Source: an uncultured Bacteroidales bacterium
GTDB taxonomy: Bacteria; Bacteroidota; Bacteroidia; Bacteroidales; Bacteroidaceae
Assembly (NCBI GenBank): GCA_902787575.1
Contig: CADAGX010000010.1
Span: 1 to 64,000, forward strand
Length of the DNA stretch: 64,000 nucleotides
Direction: 5' to 3'
Both the position numbers and the translations under genes were made by a program. Positions within the stretch are counted from its first letter, which is position 1. Each line of letters begins with the position of its first letter. Below the pieces are notes generated by a model, which was not told where the DNA came from, did not search any database, and saw nothing but the letters and a program-made list of their open reading frames with translations. Positions 32,536 to 40,637 of the stretch are shown here, in pieces.

Positions 32536-33642
32536 ATGGAAGCAAAACGAATCATTATAAGCGGCGGAGGCACGGGTGGACACATTTTCCCGGCCGTCAG
32601 CATAGCCAATGCAATTAAGGAGTTGGTTCCCGAAGCCGAAATCCTGTTTGTCGGCGCCGAGGGCCGTATGGAGATGACACGTGTTCCGGCTGCGGGCTAT
32701 AAGATAGTAGGTCTTCCCTTACGTGGCCTGCTTCGCCCGCTTTGGAAACCGGGCAACGTGGGTGTCGTGCTGGATTACCTGCGCAGCAAACGACGTGTGA
32801 AGAAGATTCTGCGCGAATTTAAGCCTGACGTGGCAGTGGGTGTGGGTGGATATGCCAGTTCGGCCACGCTGAATGCGGCGTACGACCTTGGTATTCCGTG
32901 CCTCATACAGGAGCAAAACAGTTTTGCGGGCCTGACAAATAAGTTACTGGGCAAGAAAGCCAGCAAGATATGCGTTGCGTACGAAGGTATGGAACGCTTC
33001 TTCCCGAAGGACAAACTGATGCTTACCGGAAACCCCGTGCGGCAAGACTTAAAACTGCCTGCACTTTCGCGCGAAACTGCAGCCACTTTTTTCGGTATGA
33101 CGTGCGAGAAACCAACCATCTTGCTGGTGGGAGGAAGTCTGGGTGCCGGCACACTGAACGAAAGCGTACTTCGCAACCTGAATCTCATAGCCAGTTCACC
33201 CATACAGTTCATTTGGCAGACGGGCGCCTACTACTACAAAAAGATAGAGGCACGGCTGGCCGCAGAGGGGAAGCCCGCTAATCTATACGTTTCGGACTTC
33301 ATCTCGAAGATGAACTACGCTTATTGCCTGGCCGACTTGGTTATCAGCCGAGCCGGCGCCAGCAGCATCAGTGAACTCTGCCTGCTGGGGAAACCGAGCA
33401 TCCTCGTGCCCAGCCCCAATGTGGCCGAAGACCATCAGACGCACAACGCCATGGCGTTGGTAGAGCGTGATGCCGCTCTGATGGTGCGCGACACAGATGC
33501 TCCCCAGCAGCTCTTGCCGCTGGCGGTGAAGACCGTGGCCGACGCGGCTCGCCTCGAAACGCTCGGACGCAACGCTCGCGCCATGGCATTCGAGGACTCT
33601 GCGCGTGTGATAGCACAGGAAGTGTTGAATCTTGCAAAATGA
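32536..33642 (+). CDS. murG: UDP-GlcNAc:lipid I N-acetylglucosaminyltransferase MurG
   Basis: 368 residues from ATG 32536. An in-frame ATG 54 bases earlier lies inside ftsW and is rejected because the conserved protein begins R-I-I-I-S-G-G-G-T-G-G-H-I-F-P-A. A second G-rich loop G-G-S-L-G-A lies near 198 and the UDP-sugar site I-S-R-A-G-A-S-S-I-S-E-L near 274, with N-V-A-E-D-H-Q-T-H-N-A near 300. It is a peripheral membrane enzyme that converts lipid I to lipid II. murC follows after 7 bases. Confidence 0.97.
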   Translation: MEAKRIIISGGGTGGHIFPAVSIANAIKELVPEAEILFVGAEGRMEMTRVPAAGYKIVGLPLRGLLRPLWKPGNVGVVLDYLRSKRRVKKILREFKPDVAVGVGGYASSATLNAAYDLGIPCLIQEQNSFAGLTNKLLGKKASKICVAYEGMERFFPKDKLMLTGNPVRQDLKLPALSRETAATFFGMTCEKPTILLVGGSLGAGTLNESVLRNLNLIASSPIQFIWQTGAYYYKKIEARLAAEGKPANLYVSDFISKMNYAYCLADLVISRAGASSISELCLLGKPSILVPSPNVAEDHQTHNAMALVERDAALMVRDTDAPQQLLPLAVKTVADAARLETLGRNARAMAFEDSARVIAQEVLNLAK

Positions 33643-33649
33643 CGCGACA

Positions 33650-35029
33650 ATGAATCTAAAGGACGTACATAGTGTTTATTTCGTGGGAATCGGTGGCATT
33701 GGCATGAGCGCCATTGCACGATACTTTCTTCACTCGGGCTTGCAGGTGGCAGGCTACGACAAGACGCCCAGCGAGCTGACAAAGACGCTGGCCGCTGAAG
33801 GCGCACAAGTCCATTACGATGACGATGTGCGGCAGATTCCGGACGCCTGCCTCGACGCATCTACTTGTCTCGTGGTCTATACGCCAGCCATTCCAGCCGA
33901 GCACACGGAACTGACCTATTTCCGGCAGCACGGCTTCACGATACAGAAACGCGCACAAGTGCTGGGACTCCTGACGCAATCCATGCGCGGACTTTGTGTG
34001 GCGGGCACGCACGGCAAAACCACCACCAGCAGCATGGCGGCCCACCTGTTGCACCAGAGCCACGTCGATTGCAACGCATTCCTGGGAGGTATCACGAAGA
34101 ACTATGGCACGAATTACATTTTCAGTACGCAGAGCCCCTTCGTTGTTATCGAGGCCGACGAGTTCGACCGCTCGTTCCACTGGCTGACGCCCTTTGCCAG
34201 TGTTATCACCGCCACGGACGCAGATCATCTTGATATTTACGGCACAGAAGAAGCATACCTCGAGAGTTTTCGCCACTACAGCAGCCTGATTCAGTCGGGA
34301 GGCTACCTCATTTTGCATACGGGCCTCGCCATGAAGCCGGATGTGCAGGAGGGAGTGACGGTTTTCACCTATAGTCAGGACACGGGCGACTTCCACGCCC
34401 GCAATATCCGCATCGGGAATGGTGAAATCTGCTTCGACCTTGTTTCGCCGCTGGGCGACATCACCGATATAACATTGGGTGTTCCCGTTTTGGTAAACAT
34501 CGAAAACGGAATCGCCGCCATGGCGCTGGCTCAGATTGCAGGCGCCACAGCCGAGGAAATACGCCGTGGAATGCAGTCGTTCAAAGGTGTGGACCGACGG
34601 TTTGACATTCATCTGAAGACCGATGAGGTGGTATATGTCAGCGATTACGCTCATCACCCCGAGGAAATACGTCAGAGCCTTGCCAGCCTGAAGCAGCTTT
34701 ATGCCGGCCGACGGCTGAAGGTGATATTCCAACCTCATCTTTACACTCGCACACGCGACTTTTATCGCCAGTTTGCCGACGCTCTTTCGCTAGCCGACGA
34801 CGTAACGCTGACCGAGATATATCCTGCTCGCGAAAAACCCATTCCGGGCGTCAGCAGCGAACTGATATACGACAATCTGCGACCCGGCGTAAAGCGCGAA
34901 ATCTGCCGCTCGGAGGAAGTCTGCGACATTGTGCGCCGCGGCGGCTTCGACGTGCTGGTGACACTGGGAGCCGGAGACATTGAGAAATATGCCGATGATA
35001 TTACACAAATACTGAAGAACCGCACATGA
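33650..35029 (+). CDS. murC: UDP-MurNAc:L-alanine ligase MurC
   Basis: 459 residues from ATG 33650. An ATG 18 bases earlier overlaps murG, while this start places V-Y-F-V-G-I-G-G-I-G-M-S-A-I-A at residues 9-23 as in the family. The ATP loop G-T-H-G-K-T-T-T-S-S lies near 120, E-A-D-E-F-D-R-S near 168 and D-Y-A-H-H-P-E-E near 330. It adds the first amino acid, L-alanine, to UDP-MurNAc. It overlaps ftsQ by four bases (ATGA). No ddl gene lies between murC and ftsQ, unlike E. coli. Confidence 0.97.
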   Translation: MNLKDVHSVYFVGIGGIGMSAIARYFLHSGLQVAGYDKTPSELTKTLAAEGAQVHYDDDVRQIPDACLDASTCLVVYTPAIPAEHTELTYFRQHGFTIQKRAQVLGLLTQSMRGLCVAGTHGKTTTSSMAAHLLHQSHVDCNAFLGGITKNYGTNYIFSTQSPFVVIEADEFDRSFHWLTPFASVITATDADHLDIYGTEEAYLESFRHYSSLIQSGGYLILHTGLAMKPDVQEGVTVFTYSQDTGDFHARNIRIGNGEICFDLVSPLGDITDITLGVPVLVNIENGIAAMALAQIAGATAEEIRRGMQSFKGVDRRFDIHLKTDEVVYVSDYAHHPEEIRQSLASLKQLYAGRRLKVIFQPHLYTRTRDFYRQFADALSLADDVTLTEIYPAREKPIPGVSSELIYDNLRPGVKREICRSEEVCDIVRRGGFDVLVTLGAGDIEKYADDITQILKNRT

Positions 35030-35760
35030 AAACGGCCATAAAACTTCTGCTTTTCCTCTGCGCGGGCGCTTATCTGGTGTTCGCCCTCGTAAAATTCGCG
35101 CATCGCACGGAGGACGTAACGTGTTCCGGCGTGTCTATTATTCTCAGCGACACGCTCAGCCAAGGTTTTATCTGCGAGCGCGACGTCGAGGATATTCTTG
35201 CCAAGAATAAAATCTTTGCGCAGGGAGAGAGTATCGACAAACTCGACCTTGGGCTTATTGAGACGCGCCTGAAGGAAAGTCCGTATATCGAGCGGGCGAA
35301 ATGCTACTTCTCGGGGAACGGAAATCTCTGCATCAAGGTTTCCCCGCAGCATCCCATCCTGCGCATCATATCGCACGAGAACGGAAATTATTACCTCGAT
35401 CGTGAGGGACTTACGATGCCTGCCGGCGACATTAACATGAACCTTTGCGTGGCCACGGGCAGCATCTCCAAGGATTTTGCAAGCAAGAAACTCCTGCCGC
35501 TGGCTCAGTTTATTCACGACGACCCCTTCTGGAAGGAGCAAATCGTGCAGATAAACGTTACGCCCAAAGGCGAGATAGAACTTTTCCCACGCGTGGGAGA
35601 ACATAAGATACTGCTTGGCGGCGTGGAAGACTACGAGAAGAAACTCCACAAGATGCGCATCTTCTACAAAAACGGACTGCCGCGCGTTGGGTGGAACCGT
35701 TACAAAATCATAAATCTGGCCTTCGACGGACAAATAGTTTGCATAAGAAACAACAAATAA
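35026..35760 (+). CDS. ftsQ: cell division protein FtsQ
   Basis: 244 residues. One N-terminal membrane helix (about 5-22; L-L-L-F-L-C-A-G-A-Y-L-V-F-A-L) is followed by a periplasmic region with a POTRA-like segment (about 35-110) and the FtsQ beta domain (V-Q-I-N-V-T-P-K-G-E-I-E-L-F-P-R ... I-L-L-G). Sequence similarity is modest, as always for FtsQ. The topology, the size and the position between murC (ATGA overlap) and ftsA (11 bases) are decisive. It scaffolds the FtsL/FtsB partners at the septum. Confidence 0.9.
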   Translation: MKTAIKLLLFLCAGAYLVFALVKFAHRTEDVTCSGVSIILSDTLSQGFICERDVEDILAKNKIFAQGESIDKLDLGLIETRLKESPYIERAKCYFSGNGNLCIKVSPQHPILRIISHENGNYYLDREGLTMPAGDINMNLCVATGSISKDFASKKLLPLAQFIHDDPFWKEQIVQINVTPKGEIELFPRVGEHKILLGGVEDYEKKLHKMRIFYKNGLPRVGWNRYKIINLAFDGQIVCIRNNK

Positions 35761-35771
35761 ACACATAGAAT

Positions 35772-37130
35772 ATGGTAGTAGAAAAGGACATTATCGTCGC
35801 AGTGGAGCTCGGATCGACAGCAATCCGTGCCATAGCTGGAAAAAGAGAGCCCGATGGGAGTATGCAGGTTCTCGCCGTCGCGCAGGAAGAGAGCGCCAAT
35901 GCAATTCGCAAGGGCGTCGTGGATAATATCGACCGCACGACGCAGGCTATAAGGCGCGTCGTGGACCAAATCAACGAGAAACTTGGCGTTTTTGTCAACA
36001 GCGTGTACGTAGGACTCGGCGGACAATCGCTCCACGCTGTGTCAAACAAGGTGTCGCGACAGTTCGGCGAGAAGATTCAGATAGCCCACAGCATGGTGGA
36101 CGAAATGAAGGATACAAATTTGGGCGTGATGTATCCCGACGCTGAAATTCTGGACGTAGTCCCGCAGGAGTTCCGAATTGGAAATCGCCTTGTGGCGGAT
36201 CCCGTCGGAATGCAGAGCGAGCAGTTGGAAGCGCACTTTCTGAACGTTATCAGTCGGAAAAGTATGAGCGAGAACATCGAAAAGTGCGTGCAAGGTGCCG
36301 GGCTTGAGATGGCTGAGCTGCTTATCTCGCCCATCTGCCTGTCCGACGCACTGCTCTCGGCCAGCGAGAAACGTTCGGGCTGTGCGCTCGTGGATATGGG
36401 CGCCGACACCACCAGTATCGCAGTGTATGACGGCGGTATGTTGCGTCATCTTATCGTTATCCCCTTGGGCGGTAGCAATGTGACGGCCGACATTATGAGC
36501 AAGAGCATTGAGCAGGAAGAAGCTGAAACGTTGAAACTGAAATATGGCACGGCATATCGTGTGGAAACAGAGGATCAGTCCGACGAAGACATAGCGCTGA
36601 GCCATTCGCGCAGCATTAAAGAAAGTGTTTTGCAAGAGATCGTAGAAGCGCGCTATGAGGAGATAATCGACAATATCTGGGAACAAATCCGCGGAAAGAG
36701 CCAGTTGCTTTCGGGAGTAGTATTCACGGGAGGTTGTGCTCGGGTGCGCAATCTTACGGAAGCCTTTACGCAGTTTACACACTGTGGGCCGTTGAGTCTG
36801 CGCGTGGCAAAGGGACTTCCTGTCGGCATAAGCTTGTCGTCCGGCGTCCGTCCCGACGTAGAGCAACTCGACACGCTTATGGCGCTGCTTTTGCAAGGCA
36901 AGTGTAGTTGTGTGACAGAGAAACCCGAGGAAAAGGTGGTGCAGGACGAGATAAACTTTGGCGACGAAACGCCGGAGCAGCCTGTCGCAACAGAGAACGA
37001 AGCAGAGCAAAATACGCCTGAGACGCCCGAGACTGAAAAAACTCCCAAGAAGCCGCGCGAAGGTCTCGGCAAGAAAGTGATGAAATGGTGGGAAAAAATA
37101 AACGACGCGTTCTCCGAGCCGGAAGATTAA
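35772..37130 (+). CDS. ftsA: cell division protein FtsA
   Basis: 452 residues, actin-like ATPase. I-V-A-V-E-L-G-S-T-A-I-R lies at the N-terminus (phosphate 1), V-D-M-G-A-D-T-T-S-I-A near 207 (phosphate 2) and V-F-T-G-G-C-A-R near 316 (adenosine site). A long acidic, Pro/Thr-rich linker (about 385-430) precedes a C-terminal amphipathic membrane-targeting helix (G-L-G-K-K-V-M-K-W-W-E-K-I). FtsA tethers FtsZ, encoded 31 bases downstream, to the membrane and signals to the FtsQLB-FtsWI complex. Confidence 0.97.
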   Translation: MVVEKDIIVAVELGSTAIRAIAGKREPDGSMQVLAVAQEESANAIRKGVVDNIDRTTQAIRRVVDQINEKLGVFVNSVYVGLGGQSLHAVSNKVSRQFGEKIQIAHSMVDEMKDTNLGVMYPDAEILDVVPQEFRIGNRLVADPVGMQSEQLEAHFLNVISRKSMSENIEKCVQGAGLEMAELLISPICLSDALLSASEKRSGCALVDMGADTTSIAVYDGGMLRHLIVIPLGGSNVTADIMSKSIEQEEAETLKLKYGTAYRVETEDQSDEDIALSHSRSIKESVLQEIVEARYEEIIDNIWEQIRGKSQLLSGVVFTGGCARVRNLTEAFTQFTHCGPLSLRVAKGLPVGISLSSGVRPDVEQLDTLMALLLQGKCSCVTEKPEEKVVQDEINFGDETPEQPVATENEAEQNTPETPETEKTPKKPREGLGKKVMKWWEKINDAFSEPED

Positions 37131-37161
37131 CACCTGTCTTAGAAAATAAACTACATGCATT

Positions 37162-38472
37162 ATGGAAGACAATAATACATTGAATACTGGAGGAATATCT
37201 TTCAACTTCAAGTCCTCTGCGCCTGCCATTATAAAAGTTATAGGCGTAGGCGGTGGTGGCGGCAATGCCGTAAATCACATGTATCGCGAGGGAATCCACG
37301 ACGTGACGTATGTCTTGTGCAATACCGACAAGAAGGCGCTCAGCGACTCGCCCGTCCCCAATCATCTGCAACTCGGCAAGGATGGTCTCGGCGCCGGCAA
37401 CCGACCTGAGAAGGCGCGGCTGGCTGCGCAGGAAAGCATAGAGGACGTAAAGCAAATGCTGAACGACGGAACCCGCATGGTGTTTATCACGGCCGGCATG
37501 GGCGGCGGAACGGGAACGGGTGCCGCACCGATAATTGCGCAGTGTGCCAAGGAAATGGGCATTCTCACCGTGGGAATTGTGACGATTCCTTTCAAGTTTG
37601 AGGGAAATAAAAAAATTAATCAGGCACTCGACGGCGTGGAGGAGATAGCTAAGCACGTGGACGCGCTGCTTGTTATCAACAACGAACGCCTGCGCGAAAT
37701 TTATCCCGAACTGACGGTTATCAACGCCTTCGCTAAGGCAGACGACACGCTGAGCGTGGCAGCCAAGAGCATTGCTGAGATAATAACCATGCATGGTATC
37801 ATAAACCTCGACTTTCAGGACGTAACCACAGTGCTGAAGGATGGCGGCGTGGCGCTGATGAGTACCGGCTATGGCGAGGGCGAGAATCGTGTGTCAAAGG
37901 CCATTCGGGAAGCGCTAAACAGCCCGTTGCTTAACAATACCGACATTTTCAATTCCAAAAAGGTGCTGCTGAACATCAATTTCTGTAACGACAAAGAACA
38001 GGAGAGCCTGATGATGGAAGAAATGAATGAGGTGAACGACTTCATGGGCAAGTTCCGCCAGGATGTTGAGACCAAGTGGGGATTGGCTACCGACAGCTCG
38101 CTTGGAGCGAAAGTGAAGGTGACGCTGCTTGCCACGGGCTTCGGTCTGCAGAATATTCCGGGTATGCCCGAAAATGTAGAGCCTGCTGTTCCCGAACCCA
38201 CAGGCCCGGATGAAGACGAAAAGAAGTTGATAAGAGAAATTCAAAAGGATCATTATTACGGCGAAAGCGGCAAGACGAAACAGATCCGACGTCGCCATAG
38301 TATTTTCATCTTCAGCGAGTCTGATATCGACAACGAGGATATAATTTCCATGGTTGATACGCTGCCCACCTACCGCCGCACGAAGGAAGAACTCAACAAG
38401 ATTAGAAAAAAGAACGAGGAGCCGGTCGAAGGTTCGGAGGCCGTGCCATCGGGAATTAACTTCAACGTATAA
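37162..38472 (+). CDS. ftsZ: cell division GTPase FtsZ
   Basis: 436 residues, tubulin-like. The N-terminal nucleotide loop V-I-G-V-G-G-G-G-G-N-A-V lies near 29-40, the tubulin signature G-G-G-T-G-T-G-A-A-P near 113-122 and the T7 loop N-L-D-F-Q-D-V near 213-219. The C-terminal 120 residues are charged and longer than in E. coli, containing the sequence I-R-R-R-H-S-I-F-I-F, before the end G-I-N-F-N-V. FtsZ polymers form the Z-ring. The leader motif at 38475 overlaps the start of the next gene 15 bases on. Confidence 0.98.
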   Translation: MEDNNTLNTGGISFNFKSSAPAIIKVIGVGGGGGNAVNHMYREGIHDVTYVLCNTDKKALSDSPVPNHLQLGKDGLGAGNRPEKARLAAQESIEDVKQMLNDGTRMVFITAGMGGGTGTGAAPIIAQCAKEMGILTVGIVTIPFKFEGNKKINQALDGVEEIAKHVDALLVINNERLREIYPELTVINAFAKADDTLSVAAKSIAEIITMHGIINLDFQDVTTVLKDGGVALMSTGYGEGENRVSKAIREALNSPLLNNTDIFNSKKVLLNINFCNDKEQESLMMEEMNEVNDFMGKFRQDVETKWGLATDSSLGAKVKVTLLATGFGLQNIPGMPENVEPAVPEPTGPDEDEKKLIREIQKDHYYGESGKTKQIRRRHSIFIFSESDIDNEDIISMVDTLPTYRRTKEELNKIRKKNEEPVEGSEAVPSGINFNV

Positions 38473-38474
38473 TA

Positions 38475-38489
38475 TATATAATAAGGTAT
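38475..38489 (+). repeat. repeated A/T-rich leader motif running into the yqeY-like start
   Basis: TATATAATAAGGTAT, the exact 15-mer found before murE and ftsW. Here its last two bases are the AT of the ATG of the next gene (38488-38490), so the spacing to the start codon differs from the other copies. Confidence 0.6.
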
Positions 38490-38937
38490 GTTGTTCGAGA
38501 AAGTAAGCAGCGACATTATCGCTGCGATGAAAGCAAAGGACAAAGTGCGGCTTTCTGCACTGAGAAACATCAAAAAATATTTTATCGAGGCCAAGACACA
38601 GCCTGGCGCGAACGACGAGTTGAGCGACGCAGATGCTACGAAGATTCTGGCCAAGCTGGCCAAACAGGGCCGCGACACGGCTGCCATCTATGTGGCTCAG
38701 GGACGGCAGGATCTGGCCGACGAAGAGTTGGCGCAGGCCAGTGTTATAGAGGAATACCTGCCGAAGCAACTTACGCCCGACGAGTTGCGGAAAGAACTTC
38801 TGGCGATAATTGCCGAGACGGGTGCTTCGGGACAGAAGGATATGGGACGTGTGATGGGAGTTGCCACGAAGGCGCTCAACGGACGCGCCGACGGAAAAGC
38901 CATCAGTCTGCTGGTGAAAGAGCTGCTGGCTAACTAA
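38488..38937 (+). CDS. GatB/YqeY-domain protein
   Basis: 149 residues, full length for the YqeY family. Opening V-S-S-D-I-I-A-A-M-K-A-K-D-K-V-R-L-S-A-L-R (partly) and the helical core Q-A-S-V-I-E-E-Y-L-P-K-Q-L are typical, and D-M-G-R-V-M-G-V near the end is the conserved tail motif. The fold resembles the tRNA-binding tail of the GatB amidotransferase subunit. The biochemical role is unproven. In Bacteroidetes it commonly follows ftsZ. Its stop overlaps the stop of the convergent recO by eight bases. Confidence 0.93.
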   Translation: MLFEKVSSDIIAAMKAKDKVRLSALRNIKKYFIEAKTQPGANDELSDADATKILAKLAKQGRDTAAIYVAQGRQDLADEELAQASVIEEYLPKQLTPDELRKELLAIIAETGASGQKDMGRVMGVATKALNGRADGKAISLLVKELLAN

Positions 38938-39670
38938 GAACCTCGCGAAGTATCGGCAGAGACTTCAGGGCGGGAACTTCGGGAATGTGTAGTTGGTAGT
39001 ATTGCAGCAGCACATCGAGCAGTCGGTTTCGCTGCGCCCGCGTGAGGTGGAAGAGATGCAGCGTGTGGAAATCCATGCGCAGCAGTGTGGGCATCAGCGC
39101 GCTCTCTTCGGCTGAAAGATATTGTCCGTGCAGGGGCAGTGAATCCGTCAGCATGCCTTCTTGCATATCGAAGACGGCAGTCCGGCTCTCACGCCTGCGG
39201 GCACGAGCGCTTCTGCTGGTTTCCACGGCGGGCCAGAATCCCAAGTGTCGTGTCATGTGAATGAGCAGCACAAGGTGGAAGTTGGAAACTCCGCGCGACG
39301 TTGTGTCCAGCCACTGCAGGCTGTGCCGCAGGTAGGTGTATAGTGCAGCATTTGGGCCTTCGCTGCGCAGGATGTGCGAAAGAAACTCTGCCAGAAAAAT
39401 TGCCAGCATCTCTTTCATCGGGTCGAACATGAGCGAAGAATAAGCGTGTGCCGAGCGAATCTCGCGGACGTGCTGCAGTTCTTGGCGTGTCCGGAAATCG
39501 AAACTCACTTCTACAAGGCTCAGCGGCCGCAGGAGAGACGACTTTCCCGACCTTCGGGCACGCAGCAGAAAGCCTACCATGCCTCGCGAGGCCGTGTAGA
39601 TGTTTGCTATCAAACGGTCGTCGCCATATTTCTGAGTGCGCAGCACGATACCTTCAGTCGTTTCCCACAT
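38930..39670 (-). CDS. recO: DNA repair protein RecO
   Basis: 246 residues from ATG 39670 (M-W-E-T-T-E-G-I-V-L-R-T-Q-K-Y); the upstream TTG is less likely. An N-terminal OB-fold (about 1-80) with G-D-D-R-L-I-A-N-I-Y-T and G-M-V-G-F-L-L-R-A-R-R, and a helical C-terminal part, follow the family pattern. The zinc-binding cysteines present in some RecO proteins are not seen. RecO loads RecA onto SSB-coated gaps with RecR. It is convergent with the dcw operon and overlaps its last gene by eight bases. Confidence 0.93.
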   Translation of the reverse strand: MWETTEGIVLRTQKYGDDRLIANIYTASRGMVGFLLRARRSGKSSLLRPLSLVEVSFDFRTRQELQHVREIRSAHAYSSLMFDPMKEMLAIFLAEFLSHILRSEGPNAALYTYLRHSLQWLDTTSRGVSNFHLVLLIHMTRHLGFWPAVETSRSARARRRESRTAVFDMQEGMLTDSLPLHGQYLSAEESALMPTLLRMDFHTLHLFHLTRAQRNRLLDVLLQYYQLHIPEVPALKSLPILREVLS

Positions 39671-39792
39671 AAAAATCAAAAAGACGTGTAAAGTTACGAA
39701 AAAAGAACTGATTACACGCTACGTAAATTCGCTTTTTGCGTTGAAAACTGCATTTTTTCGCAAAAATATTTTGCCAGTCAGCAGAAATCCGC

Positions 39793-39800
39793 TACCTTTG
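39793..39800 (+). promoter_or_regulatory. -7 promoter box for tRNA-Glu and rpsT
   Basis: TACCTTTG, full match to TAnnTTTG, with a TTTTG about 20 bases upstream (39769-39773) that suits the -33 element. Transcription would start near 39807, about 50 bases ahead of the tRNA. Confidence 0.7.
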
Positions 39801-39855
39801 CATCCGCAATTGAGAGTTCGCCCTCAAAAGCACCGGCTTCAGAAGCCAAGGGTTT

Positions 39856-39927
39856 GGTCCCTTCGTCTATCGGTTAGGACGAGAGATTTTCATTCTCTAA
39901 AGAGGAGTTCGACTCTCCTAGGGACTA
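39856..39927 (+). tRNA. tRNA-Glu (TTC anticodon)
   Basis: A complete cloverleaf of 72 bases: acceptor stem 39856-39862 with 39920-39926 (one G-T pair), D-stem GTC/GAC, anticodon stem AGAGA/TCTCT with loop TTTTCAT (anticodon TTC at 39889-39891), T-stem AGGAG/CTCCT with loop TTCGACT. CCA is not encoded. The cognate synthetase gene, gltX, also lies in this window. Confidence 0.97.
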
Positions 39928-39957
39928 CAAAAAACAAAAATTAAAAGGAAAAATAAA

Positions 39958-40212
39958 ATGGCAAACCACAAATCGTCATTAAAGCGCATTCGCCAGACGG
40001 AAAAGAGAAGGCTGCACAACAGATATTATGCTAAGACAATGCGTAATGCTGTGCGTAAGCTGCGCGCTACCACCGAGAAGGCAGCCGCAGAAGCAATGTA
40101 CCCAAGTGTTCAGAAGATACTGGACAAATTGGCTAAGACAAATGTTATCCACAAGAACAAAGCGTCGAATCTGAAGTCGAAGCTTGCTCTCTACATCCAG
40201 AGGCTGAAATAA
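39958..40212 (+). CDS. rpsT: 30S ribosomal protein S20
   Basis: 84 residues, strongly basic and helical, with the S20 opening [18 protein letters not shown] and the end [11 protein letters not shown]. It binds 16S rRNA in the small subunit. It shares the tRNA-Glu promoter, 30 bases after the tRNA, and is closed by the terminator at 40242-40280. Confidence 0.97.
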   Translation: MANHKSSLKRIRQTEKRRLHNRYYAKTMRNAVRKLRATTEKAAAEAMYPSVQKILDKLAKTNVIHKNKASNLKSKLALYIQRLK

Positions 40213-40241
40213 ATTTCGGCCGTCTCTGTGAGAAAAAAATA

Positions 40242-40280
40242 AAAGCGTTGTGCCCCGAGTAGAGGTGCAGCGCTTTTTTT
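40242..40280 (+). terminator. intrinsic terminator after rpsT
   Basis: A 13-bp stem (40242-40254 with 40264-40276, including three G-T pairs), 9-base loop and a run of seven T. It lies 30 bases after the rpsT stop. Confidence 0.9.
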
Positions 40281-40353
40281 GTTGCAAAGGGTAATATTTC
40301 GCGCCGCCGGCTGTAATAAAATGGAAAAACGCCGAAGTTAAAAACTTTTTTCG

Positions 40354-40361
40354 TATCTTTG
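40354..40361 (+). promoter_or_regulatory. -7 promoter box for gmd-fcl
   Basis: TATCTTTG, full TAnnTTTG match. It is the only such box between the rpsT terminator and gmd, giving an untranslated leader of about 270 bases that contains repeat locus C. Confidence 0.6.
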
Positions 40362-40411
40362 CAGTGAACAACGCCCGTTTCCGATCCACTGCCGCAAGTG
40401 GGAATTTTAAA

Positions 40412-40515
40412 ACGACGTGTGGCAATCGGAAATACGACGTGTGGCAATGAGAAATGCGACGTGTGGCAATCGGAAATGCGACGTGTGGCAATGAGAGAAA
40501 CCACGTGTGGCATTT
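40412..40515 (+). repeat. 22-bp periodic repeat array in the gmd leader (locus C)
   Basis: Five units start at 40412, 40434, 40456, 40478 and 40500/40501. The first four are nearly identical (core GACGTGTGGCAAT, then alternating CGGAAAT and GAGAAAT). The last ends CCACGTGTGGCATTTG. The period is 22 bp (23 once). This is the best-preserved array of the window and lies between the predicted gmd promoter and its start codon. Confidence 0.85.
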
Positions 40516-40637
40516 GATGGCACGACAGGTGGGCTGACGGAGGGCGGCAGCGTCGAGGAAGAGAAGGCGGGCTGCATGACGAAAACGACAGATGGTTTCG
40601 CCAGACGGAAAACAGGAAACAAAAAGTGTAATACGAT

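Noticed and set aside
40412-40515. CRISPR array
   Set aside because: The conserved core is about 12 bases, the spacing 22 bp, and no cas gene is present. CRISPR repeats are longer and spacers are unique 26-40 base segments.
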